Assembly: GCF_030268885.1 (NCBI RefSeq) | Contig: NZ_BSSA01000012.1 | Coordinates: 1 to 64,000, forward strand | Direction: 5' to 3' | Length of the DNA stretch: 64,000 nucleotides | Source of the DNA: Kitasatospora phosalacinea | GTDB lineage: Bacteria; Actinomycetota; Actinomycetes; Streptomycetales; Streptomycetaceae | Shown here: piece by piece, positions 23,564-33,174 of the stretch | Position numbering within the stretch: position 1 is the stretch's first letter | Layout: each line of letters starts with the position of its first letter | Program-made: the position numbers and the translations under genes | The notes under the pieces: model-generated | Database searches by the model: none | Seen by the model: the letters and a program-made list of their open reading frames with translations, nothing else | Told to the model about the DNA's origin: nothing

Positions 23564-25408
23564 TCAGCGCAGCAGGGCGTCCAGGAACGGGTTGCCGAAG
23601 ACCCGGGCCGGGTCGTACCCGTCCAGGGTGGCCACCGCCTCGTCCCAGCCGGGGGCGCCCGGAGCCCGGAGCGTGGCCGGGACGGTGCGGCCGAGCACGG
23701 CCGGATCGGCCCAGGCGGCATCGGTGGTGTAGGCCCAGCCCTTGGACCACTCCACCCGCAGCCCGGCCCGGGTGCCGTCGAACAGGCCGAGCAGCTCCTG
23801 CTCGATCTCCCGGTAGAAGGCGTGCAGGCCGGGGGTGCCGGGCAGGGTCAGGAGGTCCAGCCAGACGGCGGTGTCCCACTCCGGGTGGTCGGCGTGCGGG
23901 CGCAGTGCGGAGAGCAGCGGCGGCTGCGCCCCCGGCACCCCGCAGGCGACCGGGTCGTCCAGGCCGGTGACCCGGATCTCCGCCGCGCCGTTCATCGGGT
24001 ACTCGCCGCGCGCCTGGTGGGTGGCGAGCACCTGCTGGTAGGACGAGGCGAACCGGGAGACCACCCACTGCACGTCCGAGCGGCGGCAGTGGATCGCGTA
24101 CCCGTTGGCGGTGACCCGCAAGGTGGTCGGGCGGACGTACTGGAGCAGGTGGCGGGAGGCGCCCCACAGGTCGGAACGGAGGCCGCCGGCGAGCAGGTGG
24201 GTGAGGGTGTCGCCGCTGAGCAGGCTGCGCAGCAGGCCGGGGGCGAGCAGCAGGTCGGTCACGTCGCCGGTGAGGCCGATCTTGGTGATCAGGAACTGGA
24301 GCTGGCCGAAGACCGGAGCCAACTGCTCGGAGCCGCTGACGAGTTGTCCGGCGAGCTCGGCCACCGGCTGCGGGAGGTTGTCCGAGAACGGGTAGTTGTA
24401 GGGCGCGGAGACCTCGTGCGCGAAGAGCGGCTTGTCCGGAGCGGGCTGCCAGGTCTTGAGCCAGGGGTGGTCGGTGAAGGCGAACCAGATCGCCTCGACC
24501 CGGCCGGTGCTCGCCAGGAAGTCCGCGAACGTCCGTCCGCCGCCCGCGGCCGGGCTGCCCGGGGCGGCGAACAGTTCGGTGGCGGGCACGTCGACCCGGC
24601 TGAGGCAGCGCAGCCGGGTGTCGGGCGCGGCCCGGAGGACCACCTCGGTCAGGAAGGCCCGGCCCAGGTGCACCAGGAAGGCCGCCGCGTCGGCCTCCGA
24701 CCGGTCGAAGGTGCGCAGCACGTACCGACCGGCGGAGGCGTCGTGCACCACGGCGGTGAGCGAGAGCACCTGGTTGCTCAGGCTGCCGAAGCCCTGACCG
24801 GGCCGGGGCGTCTCGCCCGCGGCCGGGACGGCCGTGCCGTGGCCGCCGACGGCCAGCGCGCCGCCGACCGTGAGGTCGCCCGGCGCCGGGCAGGCGGCCA
24901 CTCCGAGGCCCTGGTCGGCCAGGAAGGCGAGCAGGTCCTCCAACGAGGCGCCCGTCTGCGCCCGGACGGCCCGGCCGCCGGCGCCGCCGAAGCCGCTCGC
25001 CAGGCTCAGCGCGGTGAGCGAGCGGGTGGTGTCCACCAGCAGCACCCTGGTGTCGGCGGGCGTGCCCGCTGCCACCGTGAACGGCGCCCAGCCGTGCCGC
25101 TGCCCCTGCGCACGCAGCCGCCACCCGTTGGCCGCCGCCCAGTCGGCCAGGTCGGCCACCTGCTGCGGGGAGTCGGGGGCGCAGACCCAGAGCGGGCTGG
25201 TGCGGATCTCGCCCGCCCAGTTCTCGTACACCTGCTGGTACGGCACCAGCCCGCCGGGCAGCACCGGCGCCGTGCCGATCGCCCGGGCGCTCTCCGGCCC
25301 CACCGTGCCGCGCAGCAGCCACACCGCCCCGCCGGCCGCCGAAGCGGCGAGCAGCCGCCTCCTGCTCAGCCCGTCCGGGCCCCGTTCCGCCGCACCCTGT
25401 TCGGCCAT
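23564..25408 (-). CDS. Tat-exported FAD-dependent oxidase (cholesterol oxidase type II/VAO family)
   Basis: 614 aa from ATG 25406-25408. A twin-arginine signal (SRRRLLAASAAGGAVWLL) is followed by a PCMH-type FAD domain with LRAQGQRHGWAPF, where H105 is the likely site of covalent flavin attachment as in vanillyl-alcohol-oxidase-type cholesterol oxidases, and GDLTVGGALAVGGHGTAVPA. The remaining 350 residues correspond to the substrate-binding domain of Brevibacterium-type cholesterol oxidases, ending GYDPARVFGNPFLDALL. It would oxidise a sterol or other secondary alcohol with O2 outside the cell. It is divergent from the GH13 operon with a palindrome between them. Confidence 0.85.
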   Translation of the reverse strand: MAEQGAAERGPDGLSRRRLLAASAAGGAVWLLRGTVGPESARAIGTAPVLPGGLVPYQQVYENWAGEIRTSPLWVCAPDSPQQVADLADWAAANGWRLRAQGQRHGWAPFTVAAGTPADTRVLLVDTTRSLTALSLASGFGGAGGRAVRAQTGASLEDLLAFLADQGLGVAACPAPGDLTVGGALAVGGHGTAVPAAGETPRPGQGFGSLSNQVLSLTAVVHDASAGRYVLRTFDRSEADAAAFLVHLGRAFLTEVVLRAAPDTRLRCLSRVDVPATELFAAPGSPAAGGGRTFADFLASTGRVEAIWFAFTDHPWLKTWQPAPDKPLFAHEVSAPYNYPFSDNLPQPVAELAGQLVSGSEQLAPVFGQLQFLITKIGLTGDVTDLLLAPGLLRSLLSGDTLTHLLAGGLRSDLWGASRHLLQYVRPTTLRVTANGYAIHCRRSDVQWVVSRFASSYQQVLATHQARGEYPMNGAAEIRVTGLDDPVACGVPGAQPPLLSALRPHADHPEWDTAVWLDLLTLPGTPGLHAFYREIEQELLGLFDGTRAGLRVEWSKGWAYTTDAAWADPAVLGRTVPATLRAPGAPGWDEAVATLDGYDPARVFGNPFLDALLR

Positions 25409-25498
25409 GCCCCACCCCTCGCACTGTCGGGTCGCCCTGTCGGACCGTCAGCCCGGTCAGTGACGTTAGGACAGCGACCCGGCCGACCGGGCTCGCAA

Positions 25499-25526
25499 TG
25501 ATCAGCGTCACTCGAACGAGTGATCA
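25499..25526. promoter_or_regulatory. palindromic operator-like site between divergent genes
   Basis: TCACTCG-AA-CGAGTGA (25508-25523) is a perfect 7-bp dyad. Copies of TGATCA start at 25499 and 25521, extending the symmetry. It lies about 91 bases upstream of the oxidase start and 133 bases upstream of the first GH13 start. No regulator gene is adjacent. Confidence 0.55.
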
Positions 25527-25658
25527 CGCCCGGATTCGTCCCGGCGGAGAAGGACGGCGTCGGCCACGCGGCGTTCCGGCCCGGTGGATTCGGCACCGGG
25601 GGGAAGGCGGGGCCGTGACCGGTGCGCCGGACGCGGGGAGTCGGAGGAGGAGGACACG

Positions 25659-27434
25659 GTGACCGAGGACGGAAGGAGTGGTCCGGTGGAGCGCAGGGAC
25701 GGCGGGGGTGCGGCCGGGGAGGACGGGGCGTGGTGGAGGTCGGCGGTCGTGTACCAGATCTACCCCCGCAGTTTCGCCGACTCGGACGGCGACGGGATCG
25801 GCGACCTGGACGGCATCACGTCGCGGCTGGACCACCTCGCCGAACTGGGCGTCGACGTGCTGTGGCTGTCGCCGGTGTACCCGTCGCCGCAGGCCGACAA
25901 CGGCTACGACATCAGCGACTACCAGGACGTCGACCCGCTCTTCGGCGACCTGGCGGCCTTCGACCGGCTGCTGGCGGCCGTGCACGGGCGCGGCATGCGG
26001 CTGGTGATGGACCTGGTGGTCAACCACACCTCGGACCGGCACCCGTGGTTCCGGGAGTCGCGCGACCCGGCGAGCCCCAAGCGCTCCTGGTACTGGTGGC
26101 GGCCGCCGCGCGGGGCCGCCGGTCCGGGTGCCGCCCGGCCGCACGACGCCGAGCCCAACAACTGGGGTTCGTTCTTCTCCGGGCCGGCCTGGACGTACGA
26201 CGGGGCGTCCGGCGCGTACTACCTGCACCTGTTCGCTCCCGGGCAGCCGGACCTCAACTGGGAGGAGCCGGAGATGCGGCAGGCGGTGTACGCGATGATG
26301 CGCTGGTGGCTGGAGCGCGGCGTGGACGGCTTCCGGATGGACGTCGTCAACCTGATCTCCAAGGATCCGGCCCTGCCGGACGGCCCGCTGCGCGGCGACG
26401 GCCCGTACGGTGACGGCTCGCCGTTCTACCTCTGCGGGCCGCGGGTGCACGAGTACCTCCAGGAGATGCACCGCGAGGTGTTCGCCCGCCACCCGGGCCG
26501 GCTGCTGACGGTCGGCGAGATGCCGGGGGTGACGGTCGAGCAGGCCCGGCTGTTCACCGATCCGGCGAGGGCCGAGGTGGACATGGTGTTCCAGTTCGAG
26601 CACGTCAGCCTGGACCACGGCCCCGGCGGGAAGTTCGACCCGAAGCCGCTGCGCCTGACCGAGTTGAAGGCGTCGCTCGCCCGCTGGCAGCAGGGCCTGG
26701 CCGACACCGGCTGGAACAGCCTCTACTGGAACAACCACGACCAGCCCCGGACCGTCTCCCGCTTCGGCGACGACCGCCCGGCCCACCGGGTCCGCTCGGC
26801 CACCATGCTCGCCACCGTGCTGCACCTGCACCGGGGCACCCCGTACGTCTACCAGGGCGAGGAACTCGGCATGACGAACGCCCCGTTCGCCTCGATCGAG
26901 GACTTCCGCGACATCGAGTCGCTGAACCACTACGCGCAGGCGCTCGCGGCCGGGCAGGACCCGGAGCGGGTGCTGCACGGGCTGCGGGCCATGGGCCGGG
27001 ACAACGCCAGGACGCCGATGCAGTGGGACGCCTCGCCCGGTGCCGGGTTCAGCACCGGCACGCCGTGGATCGCGGTCAACCCGAACCACACCACCGTCAA
27101 CGCGGCCGACGCCCGGCGCGATCCCGGCTCGGTCTACCACCACTACCGGCGGCTGATCGACCTGCGCCACCGCGAACCGGCCGTCGTGCACGGTGACTTC
27201 ACCCCGCTGCTGCCCGAGGACGAGCGGGTGTACGCCTTCACGCGCCGCCACCGCGGCACCACCCTGCTGGTCCTCGGGAACTTCACCGGCGAGCACGTGC
27301 CGGTCGACCTGCCCCCGCACTGGCGGACGGCCGAGCTCGTCCTCGGCAACCTGCCCGAGCCAGGCGCCCCCGCCGTCCTGGAGCCCTGGGAGGCGCGCGT
27401 GCACCGCATCACCGAAGAGGAGGACGCCCGATGA
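25659..27434 (+). CDS. GH13 alpha-glucosidase (oligo-1,6-glucosidase/trehalose-synthase-like)
   Basis: 591 aa from GTG 25659, with GGAGGAGGA just upstream; a longer upstream frame lacks a site. The GH13 regions are complete: DLVVNHTSDRHPWF (region I), GFRMDVVNLI with nucleophile D228, LLTVGEMPG with acid/base E287, and NNHDQPR with D361. No signal peptide is present, so it is an intracellular enzyme acting on isomaltose, sucrose or short malto-oligosaccharides. The stop overlaps the ATG of the next GH13 gene by 4 bases (ATGA, 27431-27434), so they are translationally coupled. Confidence 0.9.
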   Translation: MTEDGRSGPVERRDGGGAAGEDGAWWRSAVVYQIYPRSFADSDGDGIGDLDGITSRLDHLAELGVDVLWLSPVYPSPQADNGYDISDYQDVDPLFGDLAAFDRLLAAVHGRGMRLVMDLVVNHTSDRHPWFRESRDPASPKRSWYWWRPPRGAAGPGAARPHDAEPNNWGSFFSGPAWTYDGASGAYYLHLFAPGQPDLNWEEPEMRQAVYAMMRWWLERGVDGFRMDVVNLISKDPALPDGPLRGDGPYGDGSPFYLCGPRVHEYLQEMHREVFARHPGRLLTVGEMPGVTVEQARLFTDPARAEVDMVFQFEHVSLDHGPGGKFDPKPLRLTELKASLARWQQGLADTGWNSLYWNNHDQPRTVSRFGDDRPAHRVRSATMLATVLHLHRGTPYVYQGEELGMTNAPFASIEDFRDIESLNHYAQALAAGQDPERVLHGLRAMGRDNARTPMQWDASPGAGFSTGTPWIAVNPNHTTVNAADARRDPGSVYHHYRRLIDLRHREPAVVHGDFTPLLPEDERVYAFTRRHRGTTLLVLGNFTGEHVPVDLPPHWRTAELVLGNLPEPGAPAVLEPWEARVHRITEEEDAR

Positions 27435-29118
27435 GACTGACCGAGACCGCCGACCTGTGGTGGAAGAACGCGGTGGTGTACTGCGTGGACGTCGAGACCT
27501 TCCAGGACGGCAACGGGGACGGCGTGGGCGACTTCCCCGGCCTCACCCAGCGGCTCGACCACCTGGTCCGGCTCGGCGTCACCTGCCTGTGGCTGATGCC
27601 CTTCCACCCCACCCGCGAGCGCGACGACGGCTACGACATCACCGACTACTACGCCGTCGACCCCCGGCTGGGCACCCTCGGCGAGTTCACCGAGTTCGTC
27701 CGCACCGCCCGCGACCGGGGCCTGCGGGTCATCGCCGACCTGGTCGTCAACCACACCTCCGACCACCACCCGTGGTTCCGGGACGCCTGCTCCGGCCGGG
27801 ACGCCGCCCGGCGCGACTGGTACGTGTGGTGCGACACCCCGCCCGAGGACGGCCCGCGAGGCGTCACCTTCCCCGACGCCGAGCAGAGCCTGTGGCAGTA
27901 CCACGAGCCCACCGGCCAGTACTACTTCCACCACTTCTACAAGGAGCAGCCCGACCTCAACATCACCAACGCCGAGGTCCGCGACGAGATAGCCCGGATC
28001 ATGGGCTTCTGGACGCAGCTCGGCCTGTCCGGCTTCCGGGTCGACGCGGTGCCGTTCCTGCTGGAGACCGCCGGGCAGGTGGACGCCGACGACCTGCCCG
28101 ACCCGCACGCGTACCTGGCCGACCTGCGCTCCTTCCTCGGCCGCCGCAACGGCGAGGCGATGCTGCTGGGCGAGGTCAACCTCCCCTACGACGAGACGCT
28201 CCGGTTCTTCGGCGACCCCGCCTCGGGCGGCGACGAGCTGACGATGTGCTTCGACTTCATCGGCATGCAGCGGATGTACCTGTCGCTGGCCAGGGAGCAG
28301 GCCGCCCCGCTGGCCGACGCGCTGCGCGGGCGGCCGCAGCCGCCCCGCTGGCCGACGCGCTGCGCGGGCGGCCGCAGCCGCCCCGCGACGCGCACTGGGC
28401 GACGTTCGTGCGCAACCACGACGAACTCACCCTCGACAAGCTCTCCGCGGCCGAGCGCGACGAGGTCTTCGCGGCGTTCGGCCCCGAGGCGGACATGCGG
28501 CTGTACGGCCGGGGCCTGCGCCGCCGGCTGCCCCCCATGCTCGGCGGCGACCGGCGCCGGATCGAACTCGCCTACAGCCTGCTGTTCACCCTGCCGGGCA
28601 CGCCGGTGCTCTTCTACGGCGAGGAGATCGGCATGGGCGAGAACCTCGCCGCCGACGGGCGGCTCGCCGTCCGCACCCCCATGCAGTGGGCCCCGGGGCC
28701 GACGGCGGGCTTCTCCGGCGCCGACCCGGCCCGTTACCCCCGGCCGCTGACCCGGGGCGCCTTCGGCCCCGATCGCGTCAACGTGCGCGACCAGGCCCAC
28801 GACCCGCACTCGCTGCTGTCCCGGATGCGCTCCTTCGTCCAGGGCTACCGCGAGGCCCCCGAACTGGCCTGGGGCCGCTGCGAGATCCTCGACGCGGGCG
28901 ACCCGGCCGTCCTGGCCCACCTCAGCTCCACCGGGGACGGGGCCATCCTGGTGCTGCACAACTTCGCCGGTCGGCCGGTCACCGCCACCACCGCCGGGGT
29001 GCCGGACGGCCGACTGACCGACATCCTCACCGGGGCCGCCGTCGAGCGGGCGGCGGACGCGCCGCGCGTCGAACTGCCGCCGTACGGCTACCGCTGGCTG
29101 CGGGTCGGCGAGCCCTGA
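27431..29118 (+). pseudogene. GH13 trehalose-synthase-like gene disrupted by a 38-bp tandem duplication
   Basis: The first frame reads well to about 28338 (DLVVNHTSDHHPWF; GFRVDAVPFLLE with D205; MLLGEVNLPYDE with E248), then turns into a shadow frame ending at 28750. The correct continuation is in another frame (DAHWATFVRNHDELTLDKLS with the third catalytic Asp, then LPGTPVLFYGEEIGMGENLA and a C-terminal beta domain to 29118). The break coincides exactly with two adjacent copies of a 38-base unit (28301-28376). Removing one copy leaves 1650 bases, a clean 549-aa enzyme. As written, the product loses the third catalytic Asp and is inactive. Either a recent mutation, a phase switch or an assembly error. 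Confidence 0.9.
28301..28386 (+). repeat. exact 38-bp tandem duplication inside a GH13 gene
   Basis: Unit 28301-28338 (begins gccgccccgctggccgac) is repeated exactly at 28339-28376. Ten bases of a third copy follow (28377-28386), which is the natural junction sequence. Because 38 is not a multiple of three, two copies shift the frame; one or four copies would restore it. Confidence 0.95.
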
Positions 29119-29126
29119 TCCGCGGT

Positions 29127-29160
29127 CCGGGTCGGCCCGTTCGCGAGCGGGCCGACCCGG
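29127..29160. terminator. bidirectional terminator between convergent genes
   Basis: CCGGGTCGGCCCG (29127-29139) and its exact complement (29148-29160) enclose an 8-base loop, between the GH13 gene (+) and the iron-permease-like gene (-). Confidence 0.85.
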
Positions 29161-29166
29161 CGCGGC

Positions 29167-29538
29167 TCAGAGCCGCTCCTCCAGGCGGATCGCCTCGCGC
29201 AGCTCCCGGTGCGCCCGGTCGCCCTCGCCCGCGTGCTGCTCCAACAGGGCGGCGGCGATGGCGTCCAGCTTGCGCTGCAGCGCGTGCTCCGCGCGACGCT
29301 CCGCGTTCTTCAGCAGGGCCAGCAGGACCAGCGTGACGGCGGTCATCACGTCACCCGCGAGGATCTGCCACTCGGTGGACAGGCCCAGCGCGTGCACCGT
29401 GAAGAAGCCCGCCACCAGCAGCAGGCAGAACACCGAGAACACCGGCGAGCTGCTCAGGTTGGACGCGGCCTCGGCCAGCCGCTCGAACCGGCCCCGCCCG
29501 TCGTCGGTGCGCTCGGCGGGGTGCGGGAAGACGGTCAT
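29167..29538 (-). CDS. low-affinity iron permease-like membrane protein
   Basis: 123 aa. Two hydrophobic spans (SPVFSVFCLLLVAGFFTVHA; then TEWQILAGDVMTAVTLVLLALL) are followed by a helical cytoplasmic tail LLKNAERRAEHALQRKLDAI, the pattern of the low-affinity iron permease family (PF04120; the name comes from fungal Fet4, but in bacteria transport is unproven). It starts at ATG 29536-29538 and stands alone, 58 bases from the stop of the upstream SDR gene on the same strand. Confidence 0.75.
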   Translation of the reverse strand: MTVFPHPAERTDDGRGRFERLAEAASNLSSSPVFSVFCLLLVAGFFTVHALGLSTEWQILAGDVMTAVTLVLLALLKNAERRAEHALQRKLDAIAAALLEQHAGEGDRAHRELREAIRLEERL

Positions 29539-29596
29539 CCGGCCCTCCCCGTACGGTGGTCCGCCGGTGCGTCGGCCCCGGGCCGGGGCGCGGGCG

Positions 29597-30607
29597 TCAC
29601 CGTCGGCGCCCGAGGTAGGTGCCGATCGCCACGGCGGCGGTGGCGGCCAGCGCTCCCGCGACGACGCCCCGGTGGGTGGTCGCCCACAGCTGCGGGCTCC
29701 GGTCGACGGCCCTGTCGGTGAAGCGGCCGTGCGCGCCGTGGTCCTGCCGGGCGTCGGCGGGCTCCCACAGGTTGACCGGATCGTCGGCGCCGCGGGGCCG
29801 GTCGGTCTGCTGGGAGTCCAGTCCGGTCCGGGCCAGGTAGCGGTCGAGCAGTCCCGGCACCACGGCGTTGGCGATCAGGGTGGCGGCCGTGCTGCCGCCC
29901 ACCCAGTACTCGCGCCGCTCCGGGCGGTCCGCCGCGCGGACGACCGCGCGGGCCGCCACCTCGGGCTGGTAGATCGGCGGGACGGGCTGCGCGCGGTGCG
30001 GCAGCCGGGAGAGCACCCAGTCGAACTGCGGGGTGTTCACGGCCGGCATCTGCACCATCGTGGTGCGCACCCCCGAACCGGAGGCCAGCAGTTCGCAGCG
30101 CAGCGCCTCGTGCCAGCCCTGCAGGGCGTGCTTGGCGCCGCTGTAGGCGCTCTGGAACGGGATGCCCCGGTAGGCGAGCGCCGAGCCGACGTGCACCAGC
30201 GTCCCCCGGTCGCGCGGCAGCATGCGGCGCAGTGCGGCCTGGGTGGCGTACACGTAGCCGAGGTAGGTCACCTCGGTGACCCGGCGGAACTCCTCGGCCG
30301 AGATCTCGGTGAAGGGCGCGAAGACGGAGGTGAACGCGTCGTTCACCCACACGTCGATCGGCCCGAGTTCGCGCTCGACGCGTTCGGCGGCGGCCTCCAC
30401 GGCCCGCGGGTCGCTGACGTCGGCCTCGATCACGACGGCCGTCGTGCCCGCCTTCCGGGCCTCGGCCGCTGCTGCTTCCAGCCCGGCGCGGCCACGGGCG
30501 ATCAGGGCGAGGCGGTCGCCGCGCCCGGCGAACGCCTCGACGCACGCCCGTCCGATTCCTGCACTGGCGCCGGTGATCACCACGACGCGTGAAGTGGGTG
30601 TGGTCAT
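29597..30607 (-). CDS. short-chain dehydrogenase/reductase with C-terminal membrane anchor
   Basis: 336 aa from ATG 30605-30607. The NAD(P) loop is VVVITGASAGIGRACVEAFA, the structural motif VNDAFTS and the catalytic Ser-Tyr-Lys HVGSALAYRG and YSGAKHALQ. A C-terminal extension ends in a hydrophobic helix (GVVAGALAATAAVAIGTYL) with a basic tail GRRR, suggesting a tail-anchored inner-membrane enzyme. Substrate unknown. It is divergent from recQ across 256 bases in which nothing else is evident. Confidence 0.85.
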   Translation of the reverse strand: MTTPTSRVVVITGASAGIGRACVEAFAGRGDRLALIARGRAGLEAAAAEARKAGTTAVVIEADVSDPRAVEAAAERVERELGPIDVWVNDAFTSVFAPFTEISAEEFRRVTEVTYLGYVYATQAALRRMLPRDRGTLVHVGSALAYRGIPFQSAYSGAKHALQGWHEALRCELLASGSGVRTTMVQMPAVNTPQFDWVLSRLPHRAQPVPPIYQPEVAARAVVRAADRPERREYWVGGSTAATLIANAVVPGLLDRYLARTGLDSQQTDRPRGADDPVNLWEPADARQDHGAHGRFTDRAVDRSPQLWATTHRGVVAGALAATAAVAIGTYLGRRR

Positions 30608-30863
30608 GCCCTGTGGTGTGTCCGGTCCTCCCCACCGCAAACCGCCCGAACCGGACGCCGCGGGAGGCCGCTGCGGCCCCTTCGACGCCGACCGGCCCCC
30701 GACCCGTGCAGTGGGTGCCCGGTCGAACCGGACGGTTGGGGGCGCGTCCCGGCGTGGTCGCGCACTGGGGCACCGGGCACGCGTCAGCTCGTCCCGGCGG
30801 GGTATTCGCACGCCGTCCCCGGACCGGCCGGTGCGCGGTCCGGACTCGAACCCAAGGAGCGAC

Positions 30864-32663
30864 ATGGCCACTTCGTCGGCACGGCGGCTGCAGCAGAGCG
30901 CGCGGGAGGTCTTCGGCTGGGAGCGGTTGCGGCCGGAGCAGCTGCTGGCGATGGAAGCGGTGATGGAACGGCGCGACACCCTGGTGGTGATGCCCACCGG
31001 AGCCGGCAAGTCGGCGGTGTACCAGGTGCCCGGGCTGCTGGTCTCCGGCCCGACGGTCGTGGTCTCCCCGCTGATCGCCCTCCAGCGCGACCAGGTGCAG
31101 GGCCTGCTGCGCCGGGCCGGGACGGACGCCGCTGCGGTCAACTCGGCGAACAGCGGCCGGGAGAACGCGGCGGTGTGGGACCGGATCAGCGCGGGGGACG
31201 TCGACTTCCTCTTCCTGTCCCCCGAGCAGCTCTCCAAGGACGAGGTGGTCGAGCAGCTCGCCGCTGCGGGGCCGGCGCTGTTCGTCGTGGACGAGGCCCA
31301 GTGCGTGTCCTCCTGGGGCCACGACTTCCGGCCCGACTACCTGCGGCTCGGCCAGGTCGTCGACCGGATCGGCCGGCCGCCGGTGCTGGCCCTGACGGCG
31401 AGCGCCGCCGCGCCGGTGCGGGCCGAGATCGTCGCCCGGCTCGGCATGCGCGACGTGCGCGAGGTGGTCACCGGCTTCGACCGTCCCAACATCCACCTGG
31501 AGGTGGTGCCGTTCCGGGACGCGGCGGCGAAGAGGCGCGCGGTGGTGGAGCGGGCGGCGGCCGAGCCCAAGCCGGGACTGGTGTACGCGGCCACCCGGCG
31601 GGAGGCGGAGGAGTACGCGGCGGAGCTCGGACAGCTCGGCTTCGACGCGGCGGCCTACCACGCGGGGATGCCCGCCGCGGAGCGCGCCGCCGTCCACGAC
31701 CGTTTCCTGGCGGGCGGGTTGGACGTGGTGGTGGCGACGTCGGCGTTCGGGATGGGCATCGACAAGCCGGACGTGCGCTTCGTGCTGCACGCGTCCGTCC
31801 CCGGCTCCCTGGACGCCTACTACCAGGAGATCGGCCGGGCCGGGCGGGACGGCGGGCCGGCCCGGGCGATCCTCGCCTACCGGCCGCAGGACCTGGGCCT
31901 GCAGCGGTTCTTCACGGCGGGCCGCCCGGACCCGGACACCGTCGCCCGGGTGGCGAGCGCCCTGGCGGACCACGACGGACCGGTCCACCCGAGCGATCTG
32001 CGGGCCTGGACCCGGCTGACGGCGAGCCGGCTGACCGCCGTGGTCAACCTGCTGGAGCAGGTCGGCGCGGTGACCACCACCGGGGACGGCGAACTGGCAC
32101 CCGCCGGTGACGCCGACCCGGCGGACGCCGCTCGGAGGGCAGTCGAACTCGGCGACGCGCACCAGCAGTTGGAGCGCTCCCGGGTGGACATGATGCGCGG
32201 CTACGCGGAGAGCACCGACTGTCGGCGCCGCTTCCTGCTGGGCTACTTCGGCCAGCCGCGGAAGGCCTCCGACAGCGGCGGCGGCTGCTGCGACCGCTGC
32301 GAGGCGGCCGAGCTCTCCCGGCGGGGGCCGGTGAACGGTCCCGCCGTCCTGGCCGGCACCGGCGGCGCGCTGCCCGGACCGTCCGCCCCGGATGACGACC
32401 CGTCCGACGGCTACCCCGGCCCGGCCGGGGAGCAGCACCCGTTCCGGCCGGGGGTGCTGGTGCGGCACGAGCACTGGGGCGAGGGCGCGGTGATGAGCGA
32501 GGAGGACCGCCACCTGACGGTCCTGTTCGACAGCGTCGGCTACCGCACCCTGTCGCTGGACGTGGTGCGCGAGAACGGCCTGCTCACCGTCACCCGATCG
32601 GTGGGGGCGGCGGCCCGGTCGGCATCGCCGTGGGAGGCGGGGGTAGCAGGGGGCTGCCAGTGA
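30864..32663 (+). CDS. recQ: RecQ-family ATP-dependent DNA helicase
   Basis: 599 aa from ATG 30864 (AAGGAGCGAC upstream). SF2 motifs: MPTGAGKSAVYQ (43-54), VVDEAQCVSSWGHDFRPDY (141-159; DEAQ replaces the usual DEAH of RecQ), ALTASAAAPVR, YHAGMPAAER, ATSAFGMGIDKPDVR and QEIGRAGRDG. A RecQ-type zinc cluster (CRRRFLLGYFG, GCCDRCE) follows. The C-terminal 100 residues have a linker and a small domain (RPGVLVRHEHWGEGAVMSEE) common in actinobacterial RecQ, in place of an HRDC domain. It unwinds recombination and fork intermediates. Residue 146 is Gln rather than His; activity is still expected. Confidence 0.9.
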   Translation: MATSSARRLQQSAREVFGWERLRPEQLLAMEAVMERRDTLVVMPTGAGKSAVYQVPGLLVSGPTVVVSPLIALQRDQVQGLLRRAGTDAAAVNSANSGRENAAVWDRISAGDVDFLFLSPEQLSKDEVVEQLAAAGPALFVVDEAQCVSSWGHDFRPDYLRLGQVVDRIGRPPVLALTASAAAPVRAEIVARLGMRDVREVVTGFDRPNIHLEVVPFRDAAAKRRAVVERAAAEPKPGLVYAATRREAEEYAAELGQLGFDAAAYHAGMPAAERAAVHDRFLAGGLDVVVATSAFGMGIDKPDVRFVLHASVPGSLDAYYQEIGRAGRDGGPARAILAYRPQDLGLQRFFTAGRPDPDTVARVASALADHDGPVHPSDLRAWTRLTASRLTAVVNLLEQVGAVTTTGDGELAPAGDADPADAARRAVELGDAHQQLERSRVDMMRGYAESTDCRRRFLLGYFGQPRKASDSGGGCCDRCEAAELSRRGPVNGPAVLAGTGGALPGPSAPDDDPSDGYPGPAGEQHPFRPGVLVRHEHWGEGAVMSEEDRHLTVLFDSVGYRTLSLDVVRENGLLTVTRSVGAAARSASPWEAGVAGGCQ

Positions 32664-32692
32664 GGCGGAGGGTGAGAAGAGAGGAGGCCTTC

Positions 32693-33040
32693 GTGGCCGG
32701 AGGCATCTGGGACTACGAGAACGCCACGGGGTACGCGACGGGCGTCGATCTGACGGGGTACCGGGTGGAGGCCGCCGACGGTCGCATCGGGAGGGTCGAC
32801 GCGCACAGCGAGGAGGTGGGGGACGCCTACCTCGTGGTCGACACCGGACTGTGGATCTTCGGGCGGACGGTGATCGTCCCGGCCGGCACCGTGAACCGGA
32901 TCGATCACGAGGACAGGTCGGTGTGGCTGGACCTGACGACGGAGCAGGTCAAGGCGTCACCCGAGTTCGACCCCGCCGCGCACGAGGACGCGCACGGTCA
33001 CCGGCGCACCGTCGGCGCCTACTACCAGGACATCGTCTGA
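32693..33040 (+). CDS. PRC-barrel domain protein
   Basis: 115 aa from GTG 32693 with GAGGAGG upstream. The PRC barrel (LTGYRVEAADGRIGRVDAH, YLVVDTGLWIFGRTVIVPAG) is followed by VWLDLTTEQVKASPEFD and a YY-containing end. PRC barrels are small beta-barrels that bind RNA, proteins or photosynthetic complexes; in streptomycetes this type has no proven role. It is paralogous to the gene at 39008-39358 across its full length. It lies 29 bases behind recQ and may share its transcript; a terminator follows. Confidence 0.8.
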   Translation: MAGGIWDYENATGYATGVDLTGYRVEAADGRIGRVDAHSEEVGDAYLVVDTGLWIFGRTVIVPAGTVNRIDHEDRSVWLDLTTEQVKASPEFDPAAHEDAHGHRRTVGAYYQDIV

Positions 33041-33052
33041 ACCGAGGCTCGT

Positions 33053-33095
33053 CCCGTTCGGCGCCCCGGCCTCCCGGTCCACGGCGCCGAACGGG
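33053..33095 (+). terminator. 13-bp stem-loop terminator
   Basis: CCCGTTCGGCGCC (33053-33065) pairs perfectly with 33083-33095, 12 bases after the PRC-barrel stop. Confidence 0.75.
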
Positions 33096-33174
33096 CCCGC
33101 CCGACCCGCCGGTGAGGGCGGACTGCTGCTGCAGCTGACCAGGCGTGTGCCGTGGTCCGCCCTTGGGGGGCGGG

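Noticed and set aside
32851..33138. A small plus-strand frame overlapping the PRC-barrel gene and its terminator
   Set aside because: It is an out-of-frame reading of the PRC-barrel gene that runs through the hairpin.
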